DNA of 5,479 bases from Clostridiales bacterium (GTDB taxonomy: Bacteria > Bacillota_A > Clostridia > Oscillospirales > Oscillospiraceae). The first letter of the stretch is position 1. Each line of letters begins with the position of its first letter. Positions 1-5,479 of the stretch are shown piece after piece. The DNA is taken from contig JALFGI010000155.1 in assembly GCA_022777455.1 (NCBI GenBank), positions 1-5,479 of the forward strand. The letters are read 5' to 3'. The position numbers and the translations under genes are program-made. The notes under the pieces were generated by a model that was not told the origin of the DNA, made no database searches, and saw only the letters and a program-made list of their open reading frames with translations.

Positions 1-1
1 T

Positions 2-1846
2 AACTTTGGCGCTACTTACTACACCAATATGGATGATGTGGCTCCCCTGTCCTGGGGTCAGCCGGTCATCCCCAAATACGTCAGCTATGTGGAAGGCATC
101 TACGTCGGCTACAAGTTCTATGAGACTGCCGCCGCGGAAGGGCTCATCGACTATGACAAGACCGTTGTCTATCCCTTCGGCTATGGTCTGAGCTACACCA
201 CCTTCCAACAGAAGATGGGCGAGATCACCGAAAAGGACGGCACCCTGTCCGTTGACGTTACCGTCACCAACACCGGCGATGTGGCAGGCAAGGATGTGGT
301 TGAAATCTACTTCAATCCTCCCTACACCAACGGCGGCATTGAGAAAGCCACGGCCAACCTGGTTGCCTTTGACAAGACCGGAATGCTGGAGCCCGGCAAG
401 AGTGAAACCCTGACCCTGAGCTGGAAGGTGGAGGATATGGCCTCCTACGACACCTACGGCAAGGGCTGCTATGTGCTGGAGAAGGGCGATTACATCATCT
501 CCATCAACTCCGATTCCCACAATGTCATTGATTCCCAGACCTACACCGTGAAGAAGGATGTGGTCTACAGCGAAGGCCGCTCCACCGATCAGACTTCCGC
601 AACCAACCAGTTCGGTTTTGCGGAGAACACCGAGCAGATCACCTATCTGTCCCGGCAGGACGGCTTTGCCAACTACGAAGAAGCTACCGCTGCCTGCACG
701 TTCACTGAGATGACTGCCGAGCAGAAGGCCGGCTACTATACCCATGCCAACTATGATCCCACCGCGTTTAACAATGCCGACGACGTGATGCCCACCACCG
801 GCGCCAAAAACGGCATCCAGCTGGTAGATATGCGCGGCCTCGACTACGATGATCCCAAGTGGGATACCCTCCTGGATCAGCTCACCGTTAGCGAGATGGT
901 AAACCTGATCTCCGTTGGCGGCTACCAGAGCGTGGCCATCAACTCCATCGGCAAGACCCAGCAGATCGACTGCGACGGCCCCGCTTCCATCAACAATAAC
1001 TTCACCGGCAAGGGCTCCATCGGCTTCCCCGCCGCTGTGATGATCGCCTCCACCTGGAACGAGGATCTGGCAAAGGAATTTGGTTCTTCCATCGGACAGA
1101 TGGCCGACGAAATGAACGTCTCCGGCTGGTACGCTCCCGCCATGAACACCCATCGCTCCGCCTTCGCAGGCCGGAACTTCGAGTACTATTCCGAGGATGG
1201 CTTCCTGTCCGGCAAGATGGCAGCCAATGCGGTCGCCGGTGCCAAGGAGCACGGTGTTTACTCCTTCATCAAGCACTTTGCTCTGAATGACCAGGAGACC
1301 AACCGGACAGACCTGTTGTCCACCTGGTCCAATGAGCAGGCCATTCGTGAAATCTATCTGAAGCCCTTCGAGCTGGCTGTTAAGGAAGGCGGCGCCCAAG
1401 CGGTTATGTCCGCTTTCAACTATATCGGTAATGAGTATGCCGGCGCCTGCAACGAGCTGCTGCAGAATGTCCTGCGCAGCGAGTGGGGCTTCCGCGGCAT
1501 GGTGCTGACCGACTACTTCGGCGGCTACGGCTATCAGGATGCCGATATCCAGATTCGGAACGGCGGCGACTTCTGCCTGAACCCCATGGGCAGCGAAACC
1601 TCCGTCCTGACGGATCAGAGCAGCGCCACCTCCCTCATCGCTGCCCGTCAGGCCTGCAAGAACATCCTGTACACCACCTGCAACAGCCGTGCCTATACTG
1701 CCGAAACGCTGAATCCCGGCCTGCCCGGTTGGCAGATCGTCATGTATGTGATCGACGCTGTGGTCATCGCGCTGCTGGCGGTGTGGGAATTCGCCATGAT
1801 CAAGTCCTACAAAAAGCCTGAGCAGGTTACCATCGAGAGCAAATAA
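2..1846 (+). CDS. Glycoside hydrolase family 3 enzyme with reversed domain order, membrane-anchored (5' partial)
   Basis: Probable beta-glucosidase or related exo-beta-glycosidase; 614 residues are visible and the reading frame runs open through the window start, so the ATG at 29 is internal. Counting from the first visible residue: the end of the GH3 C-terminal domain with YPFGYGLSYTTF at 57-68; a fibronectin-III-like domain at about 80-180; a linker; then the GH3 N-terminal TIM barrel at about 280-565. The barrel carries DGP, GRNFEYYSED, KHF and VLTDY, whose Asp504 (codon 1511-1513) is the predicted nucleophile. A hydrophobic helix at about 578-601 is followed by a short Lys-containing tail, which suggests a C-terminal membrane anchor with the enzyme outside the cell. 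Known GH3 enzymes normally run barrel first; a reversed order is described for some rumen enzymes such as Butyrivibrio BglA. Nucleophile context is TDY rather than the usual SDW/TDW. The acid/base residue should lie upstream of the window. Substrate is not predictable. Confidence 0.9.
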   Translation, partial: NFGATYYTNMDDVAPLSWGQPVIPKYVSYVEGIYVGYKFYETAAAEGLIDYDKTVVYPFGYGLSYTTFQQKMGEITEKDGTLSVDVTVTNTGDVAGKDVVEIYFNPPYTNGGIEKATANLVAFDKTGMLEPGKSETLTLSWKVEDMASYDTYGKGCYVLEKGDYIISINSDSHNVIDSQTYTVKKDVVYSEGRSTDQTSATNQFGFAENTEQITYLSRQDGFANYEEATAACTFTEMTAEQKAGYYTHANYDPTAFNNADDVMPTTGAKNGIQLVDMRGLDYDDPKWDTLLDQLTVSEMVNLISVGGYQSVAINSIGKTQQIDCDGPASINNNFTGKGSIGFPAAVMIASTWNEDLAKEFGSSIGQMADEMNVSGWYAPAMNTHRSAFAGRNFEYYSEDGFLSGKMAANAVAGAKEHGVYSFIKHFALNDQETNRTDLLSTWSNEQAIREIYLKPFELAVKEGGAQAVMSAFNYIGNEYAGACNELLQNVLRSEWGFRGMVLTDYFGGYGYQDADIQIRNGGDFCLNPMGSETSVLTDQSSATSLIAARQACKNILYTTCNSRAYTAETLNPGLPGWQIVMYVIDAVVIALLAVWEFAMIKSYKKPEQVTIESK

Positions 1847-1860
1847 TTCCCCCAACGCAT

Positions 1861-1890
1861 TACCGCTCCATCCGATCGGATGGAGCGGTA
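1861..1890. repeat. 30-nt perfect palindrome after the first GH3 gene
   Basis: Two 15-nt arms are exact reverse complements with no spacer (arm begins TACCGCTCCATCC, centre GATC). It starts 14 nt after the stop codon of the upstream gene. As RNA it would form a strong GC-rich stem with a small loop from the GATC centre. No T-run follows, so it is not a classical intrinsic terminator. It could protect the 3' end of the upstream transcript, act as a factor-dependent stop, or be a dimeric protein site. Confidence 0.8.
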
Positions 1891-1911
1891 CCTCCAAAGG
1901 ATTCAAATTGG

Positions 1912-1941
1912 ATGCGAGGGCTGAAGCTTCAGCCTTGGCAT
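1912..1941. repeat. Second 30-nt near-perfect palindrome, upstream of the second GH3 gene
   Basis: The 16-nt core GGCTGAAGCTTCAGCC (1919-1934) is a perfect palindrome. It extends outward on both sides to ATGC/GCAT with one G-G mismatch (1916/1937) and one G.T wobble (1918/1935). Its centre lies 51 bp from the centre of the preceding palindrome and it ends 38 nt before the GTG start. It may be a leader hairpin or an operator for the downstream gene. No T-tract follows. Confidence 0.75.
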
Positions 1942-1966
1942 CTGGTTTGTACCGAATTATCAGCAA

Positions 1967-1971
1967 AGGAG
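1967..1971 (+). promoter_or_regulatory. Ribosome binding site that sets the GTG start of the second GH3 gene
   Basis: AGGAG lies 8 nt before GTG at 1980. The alternative in-frame ATG at 1908 has CCAAAGG nearby (1894-1900), but starting there would put the 1912-1941 palindrome inside the coding region. It would also add 24 residues that do not resemble the start of GH3 enzymes. The family-like start (DAYIQKLTLEEKAALLQG) follows the GTG directly. Confidence 0.8.
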
Positions 1972-1979
1972 AGATCATC

Positions 1980-4394
1980 GTGCGTGTTGATGCGTATATT
2001 CAGAAACTGACGCTGGAGGAAAAGGCTGCGCTTCTGCAGGGCTGGAGCACCTGGACCACCTGGGACGGCAGCAAAAAGGGAATCCCCGCCATTTTCCTGT
2101 CCGACGGCCCCCACGGTTTGCGCAAGCAGGCGGGTGCGGGGGACCATCTGGGCCTGAACGCCTCGGTGCCCGCCACCTGCTTCCCCACCGCTGCCACCAT
2201 GGCCAACTCCTGGGATGAAGCCCTGGGAGAAGAGTTGGGCCGTGCCTTGGGCGAGGAAGCGGCGGCAAATGATGTCCATGTGGTGCTGGGCCCGGGACTG
2301 AACATGAAGCGCTCACCCCTGTGCGGGCGGAACTTTGAGTATTTCTCCGAGGATCCTTATCTCGCCGGTAAGATGGGAGCTGCCTATGTCCGGGGCATTC
2401 AGCGTAATGGTGCCTCCGCCTGTCCCAAGCACTTTGCCGTCAATTCCCAGGAGCTGCGGCGGATGGCCATGGACTCCGTGGTGGACGAGCGCACCCTGCG
2501 GGAGATTTACCTGACCGCCTTTGAAATCGCCGTAAAGGAAGGCGGCGCAAAGGCCATCATGTCCAGCTATAACCAGGTGAACGGTACCTACGCCAACGAA
2601 AATGCCCACCTGCTGACGGAGATTCTTCGGGGTGAGTGGGGCTTTGGCGGCTTCGTGGTCACCGACTGGGGCGGAGACAACAATCACGCTGAGGGCGTAA
2701 AAGCCGGTTCCAATCTGGTGATGCCCGCCCCTGGCCCGGACTGCGCCATTAGCCTCATCAAGGCGGTTCAGGAGGGCAGAATTTCTGAAAAGGTGCTGGA
2801 CAAGCGGGTGGGAGAGCTGCTGGAACAGATTTTCTCCCTCACCGAATCCGTGGCCGCCGCCCCCAAATCCTTCGATGTGGATGCCCACCATGCCATTGCG
2901 GAAAAATGCGCCGCAGGCTCCATCGTCCTGCTGGACAACGACGGCATTCTCCCGTTGAAGAAAGAAACCAAAACCGCAATCATCGGCGACTTCGCCAAAG
3001 CACCCCGATACCAGGGCGCTGGATCCAGCCAGGTCAATCCCACAAAGCTGGACAATCTCTATGACTGTCTGGTTTCCGCCGGAGTGGACATTACAGGCTA
3101 TGCCCAGGGCTTTGACCGGAAGAATCCCCTGCCGAATCAGAGCATGATCGAAGAAGCGGTCCGCATTGCAAAGGAAGCGGAGGTGGTTCTGCTCTGCGTG
3201 GGTCTGGATGAAATCCTGGAATCCGAGGGCATGGACCGGCTGCACATGGAACTGAGCAAGGGGCAGCAGACTCTGATCGACGCGGTCTGCGCAGTGAACT
3301 CCAATGTGATCCTGGTCCTCTCCGGCGGCGCGCCCTTTGTCATGCCGGAAAGAAGCAAATACCGGGCTGCCATTCATGGATACTTAAGCGGACAGGCAGG
3401 CGCAGGGGCCATGGCGGATGCCATCCTGGGCAATGTCAACCCCAGCGGCAAGCTGAATGAGACCTGGCCTTTGGCGCTGGCGGACAACCCGTCCTACCCC
3501 TATTATCCCAGCAAAGAGCGGACGTCGGAACACCGGGAGGGCCTGTACATCGGCTACCGCTATTTCGATACCGCCGGCGTACCCGTGCGCTATCCCTTTG
3601 GTTACGGTCTGAGCTATACCAGCTTCTCCTACTCCGACATTCACGCGGATAAGGACAGCGTTTCCTTCATAATTACCAACGCTGGTTCTCACGATGGTGC
3701 GGAAGTGGCTCAGGTGTATGTATCCTGCAAGAACGGCAGCGTATTCCGCCCGAAGAAGGAGCTGAAAGGCTTTGCCAAGGTGTTCCTGAAGGCGGGCGAA
3801 AGCAAGACCGTCACCGTAAAGCTGGACGACAAGGCTTTCCGATATTTCAATGTCAAAACCAACCGCTGGGAAGTGGAGACTGCCGACTATGAAATCAGCG
3901 TGGGTGCCAGCGTGGCAGATATTCGCCTCACAAGTGAAATCCATGTGACCGGCACCAACGCTCCCATTCCTTACGAAGTGATGCCCAGCTATGAAAGCGG
4001 AAAAATCATGTCTGTGTCCGATGAAGAATTCCGTAACCTTCTGGGGCGCGACATCCCGGATGGGTCTTGGAGCGGCGAACTGACCAGAAACGATGCCATC
4101 TGCCAGCTTTACTATGCCAAGACCGGCGTCGCCCGTCTGGCCTACAAAGTCCTGACCCACCTGAAAAATAAGTCCGAGGCCAAGGGCACCCCCGATCTGA
4201 ATATTCTGTTCATCTACAACATGCCCTTCCGGGCCATGGGCAAAATGTCCGGCGGCATGGTGTCGGAGAAAATGGTGGATGACATTCTGCTGCTGGTCAA
4301 CGGTCATTTCTGGCGTGGATTGGGTCGCCTGATCGCCGACTTCTTCCGCAACCAAAGCGCCGGCAAAAGCTTTATGAAGGAACTGAGTAAATAA
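1980..4394 (+). CDS. Glycoside hydrolase family 3 enzyme (beta-glucosidase-like), cytoplasmic
   Basis: Exo-acting glycosidase, 804 residues from the GTG start. It removes terminal sugars from the non-reducing end of beta-linked oligosaccharides by a retaining mechanism (family knowledge). Domains run in the normal order: TIM barrel at about 8-290 with SDGPHG (41-46), GRNFEYFSED (116-125), KHF (150-152) and VVTDW with nucleophile Asp229; GH3 C-terminal domain at about 312-545 with ESEGMDR (414-420), where Glu416 is the likely acid/base, ending in YPFGYGLSYTSF (538-549); fibronectin-III-like domain at about 558-655. A further 145 or so residues contain FRAMGKMSGGMV (750-761) and resemble the tail seen on many Clostridia GH3 proteins; its role is unknown to me. 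No PA14 insertion, signal peptide or membrane helix is visible, so it probably acts on imported oligosaccharides. All catalytic motifs look intact. Glucosidase versus xylosidase or other specificity is unresolved. Confidence 0.93.
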   Translation: MRVDAYIQKLTLEEKAALLQGWSTWTTWDGSKKGIPAIFLSDGPHGLRKQAGAGDHLGLNASVPATCFPTAATMANSWDEALGEELGRALGEEAAANDVHVVLGPGLNMKRSPLCGRNFEYFSEDPYLAGKMGAAYVRGIQRNGASACPKHFAVNSQELRRMAMDSVVDERTLREIYLTAFEIAVKEGGAKAIMSSYNQVNGTYANENAHLLTEILRGEWGFGGFVVTDWGGDNNHAEGVKAGSNLVMPAPGPDCAISLIKAVQEGRISEKVLDKRVGELLEQIFSLTESVAAAPKSFDVDAHHAIAEKCAAGSIVLLDNDGILPLKKETKTAIIGDFAKAPRYQGAGSSQVNPTKLDNLYDCLVSAGVDITGYAQGFDRKNPLPNQSMIEEAVRIAKEAEVVLLCVGLDEILESEGMDRLHMELSKGQQTLIDAVCAVNSNVILVLSGGAPFVMPERSKYRAAIHGYLSGQAGAGAMADAILGNVNPSGKLNETWPLALADNPSYPYYPSKERTSEHREGLYIGYRYFDTAGVPVRYPFGYGLSYTSFSYSDIHADKDSVSFIITNAGSHDGAEVAQVYVSCKNGSVFRPKKELKGFAKVFLKAGESKTVTVKLDDKAFRYFNVKTNRWEVETADYEISVGASVADIRLTSEIHVTGTNAPIPYEVMPSYESGKIMSVSDEEFRNLLGRDIPDGSWSGELTRNDAICQLYYAKTGVARLAYKVLTHLKNKSEAKGTPDLNILFIYNMPFRAMGKMSGGMVSEKMVDDILLLVNGHFWRGLGRLIADFFRNQSAGKSFMKELSK

Positions 4395-4421
4395 AATGTA
4401 GTTTGGTACACCGGCGCGGCA

Positions 4422-4578
4422 ACGCCCTTGGCTCTCCCTTTGGGAGAGCTGGCAGCCGTCAGGCTGACTGAGAGGGTACCGCAGTGAGCTGCAGCATCAG
4501 CACATCAAACAGCGCTGCCCTCTCAGTCTGCCCCTATGGGGCAGCCAGCTCCCCCATAGGGGGAGCCAAGGGGTGCGT
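4422..4578. repeat. Composite inverted repeat with four nested hairpins (REP/MITE-like)
   Basis: Two arms (about 4422-4476 and 4518-4578) are imperfect reverse complements: ACGC...CTTGGCTC at the outside and ACTGAGAGGG (4467-4476) against its exact complement (4518-4527) at the inside, around a 41-nt middle. Each arm also holds two local hairpins: GCTCTCCC-TTT-GGGAGAGC (4431-4449), CAGCC-GTCA-GGCTG (4453-4466), CTGCCCC-TAT-GGGGCAG (4528-4544) and GCTCCCCC-ATA-GGGGGAGC (4548-4566). It could extrude as a cruciform or fold as a branched RNA. Similar CTCCCC-loop-GGGGAG / CTGAGAGGG repeats are, as I recall, abundant in gut Clostridia genomes. No ORF or transposase is inside. No T-run marks it as an intrinsic terminator, though it could weaken read-through into the next gene. 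It occupies most of the 279-bp gap; the rest of that gap (4395-4421, 4579-4661) shows no promoter I would defend. Confidence 0.8.
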
Positions 4579-4661
4579 CGGGTTCGGTTATCCGGGGAAA
4601 GTGGGTCGGAACCTGTCCGGCACCGTATACACCGCCGCCAATAAGGTGGTTCGTTTCAATT

Positions 4662-4668
4662 AAGGAGG
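4662..4668 (+). promoter_or_regulatory. Strong ribosome binding site of the GtrA-like gene
   Basis: AAGGAGG matches the 16S rRNA anti-Shine-Dalgarno sequence over 7 nt and lies 5 nt before ATG at 4674, supporting that start and efficient independent translation. Confidence 0.85.
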
Positions 4669-4673
4669 ATGCT

Positions 4674-5243
4674 ATGAAATCTTTGAAAAACTGGTGGAAT
4701 CACTTCGCCGAAACCCATCCCAGCCTCTCCCAGTGGGTGCGGGAAGGCGGTCTGTTCGTCATCGTCAGCAACGCTATCACGGTGTTTAAGTACCTGCTGC
4801 TGACCTTCCTGCCCGCAGCTTTTGCATACCTCGGCAGCCGGGATTTCGGCTTCCCGGGCATCGACCTGACCCTCTTCGGCATTGAGTTCAAATGGTACAT
4901 CATCGGCTACGGCGCGGAGCAGGGCGGCATCGCCTACTTCACCGCCTATATGATCGCCATGTTCATCGGCGAAGTGATCAACTTCTTCATTCAAAGAAGC
5001 TGGGTGTTCCGCTCCAATGGCAACATCCTTCGCCAGGGTATGTGGTACCTGCTGGCATTCTGCGTGGTCACCTGCATCGTCAACTCCATCAACTGCATCT
5101 GGGCCGCCGTGGCCGGTCACTTCGTGGCTCCCTGGCTGTACAACATCGGCACCACCGTACTCAACGGCGGTGTATCCATGGTGGTGTTCTTCATCGTCAA
5201 TAAGATCGTGTTCCGCGAAAAGGCAGCAGAATCAAAAAAGTAA
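4674..5243 (+). CDS. GtrA-like polytopic membrane protein
   Basis: 189 residues with four predicted membrane helices at about 24-52, 86-107, 121-143 and 158-181. The motifs NFFIQRSWVFRS (103-114) and FFIVNKIVFRE (172-182), each an aromatic-rich helix end followed by a basic residue and VF, are typical of the GtrA/DPMS family. Known members take part in moving polyprenyl-linked sugars across the membrane or in cell-surface polysaccharide and teichoic acid glycosylation. The loop between helices 1 and 2 (about 53-85, with Gly, Asp and aromatic residues) makes it longer than the usual 120-150 residues. No partner glycosyltransferase is visible in the window, so the substrate cannot be given. The gene is separated from the GH3 gene upstream by a repeat-filled gap and has its own strong ribosome binding site, so co-transcription is uncertain. 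Confidence 0.8.
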   Translation: MKSLKNWWNHFAETHPSLSQWVREGGLFVIVSNAITVFKYLLLTFLPAAFAYLGSRDFGFPGIDLTLFGIEFKWYIIGYGAEQGGIAYFTAYMIAMFIGEVINFFIQRSWVFRSNGNILRQGMWYLLAFCVVTCIVNSINCIWAAVAGHFVAPWLYNIGTTVLNGGVSMVVFFIVNKIVFREKAAESKK

Positions 5244-5264
5244 CAACTCCGAAAAATGATTTCA

Positions 5265-5425
5265 GGCAACACCGCATAATGGGGCAAGGAGATTCGGCGA
5301 GAGATTTTGTTCCAAGCGAAAGTATGGAAAATGCGGGAATACTGGATGTATTTCCCATTTTTCATACTGCACGATTGGGGCAAAAGATCCGCTGAAGCCC
5401 GCAGCTCCCATTATGCGGTATTGCC
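5265..5425. mobile_element. MITE-like hairpin element with 19-bp terminal inverted repeats
   Basis: The left end GGCAACACCGCATAATGGG (5265-5283) and the right end (5407-5425) are reverse complements at 18 of 19 positions. The interior is also palindromic: 5293-5299 pairs with 5390-5396, 5305-5315 with 5375-5385, and 5321-5342 with 5348-5368 around a 5-nt loop (5343-5347). The whole element can therefore fold into one long interrupted hairpin. At 161 bp with no coding capacity and no transposase, it fits a non-autonomous miniature element. No convincing target-site duplication is seen: TCA flanks the left end directly but on the right is offset by one base. It starts 21 nt after the GtrA-like stop codon and could serve as the 3' end structure of that transcript. 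The last 54 bases of the window (5426-5479) show no gene. Confidence 0.7.
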
Positions 5426-5479
5426 GTCATATGGACTGGCCCGAAATCAGAGATTTTCAGTTTGTGATTCTTCGCCACA

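Noticed and set aside
1861..1900. Intrinsic terminator after the first GH3 gene
   Set aside because: The stem is strong but the sequence after it is CCTCCAAAGG, with no T-run on the + strand, and no A-run precedes it to serve the - strand.
1935..1963. Possible promoter TTGGCA - 17 nt - TATCAG before the second GH3 gene
   Set aside because: Transcription would start at about 1970, inside the ribosome binding site, leaving no usable leader; the -10 matches only 4 of 6 positions.
2313..3377. Long open frame of 354 codons on the - strand
   Set aside because: It lies wholly inside the GH3 gene, has no ribosome binding site I could find, and encodes no recognisable domain; it is the result of codon bias in a GC-rich gene.
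3384..4355. Long open frame of 323 codons on the - strand
   Set aside because: It is antisense to intact GH3 motifs on the + strand and its composition (His- and Gly-rich) is typical of a shadow frame.
4422..4578. tRNA or structured RNA gene because of the cloverleaf-like hairpins
   Set aside because: There is no anticodon arm, T-loop motif or CCA end; the symmetry of the two arms fits an inverted repeat better.
5436..5462. Similarity between GAAATCAGAGATTTTCAG right of the hairpin element and the reverse complement of the sequence left of it (TGAAATCATTTTTCGG), suggesting a longer inverted repeat
   Set aside because: The match is short, AT-rich and needs a gap of some 15 nt on one side; it may be chance, and the window ends too soon to judge.
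1..5479. CRISPR array or riboswitch
   Set aside because: No regularly spaced direct repeats were seen, and I did not recognise any known riboswitch core in the three gaps.

Overview
The window looks like chromosomal DNA from a fairly GC-rich Firmicute, most likely a gut Clostridia member of the Oscillospiraceae/Lachnospiraceae type. The grounds are strong AAGGAG-type ribosome binding sites, two glycoside hydrolase family 3 (GH3) enzymes of the styles common in these bacteria, and dense intergenic palindromic repeats. The genus is inference; there is no rRNA or marker gene to settle it.

All three genes lie on the + strand. (1) The 3' part of a GH3 gene (2-1846) is cut by the window start. Its domains are in reversed order: the end of the GH3 C-terminal domain, a fibronectin-III-like domain, then the catalytic TIM barrel, then a C-terminal transmembrane helix. 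It is probably anchored in the membrane and works outside the cell. (2) After a 133-bp gap holding two 30-nt palindromes comes a complete GH3 gene in the normal domain order (1980-4394, GTG start). It has no signal peptide, so it is probably cytoplasmic. (3) After a 279-bp gap mostly filled by a composite inverted repeat (4422-4578) comes a small GtrA-type membrane protein (4674-5243). About 20 bp beyond it is a 161-bp hairpin element with 19-bp terminal inverted repeats (5265-5425), which looks like a MITE.

The two GH3 enzymes suggest two-stage use of beta-linked plant or host glycans: trimming at the cell surface, then hydrolysis of imported oligosaccharides in the cytoplasm. No transporter or regulator is visible here, and the substrate cannot be told from sequence. 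The GtrA-like protein has its own strong ribosome binding site and sits behind a repeat, so a link to the GH3 genes is not established.

No new enzymatic system is evident. The most unusual material is non-coding. In the 4422-4578 repeat, one hairpin has an entirely different sequence in the two arms yet stays a hairpin in the same flanking context. In the 5265-5425 element, nearly all departures from perfect pairing are G.U-compatible on the + strand. Both point to folded structure as the conserved property.
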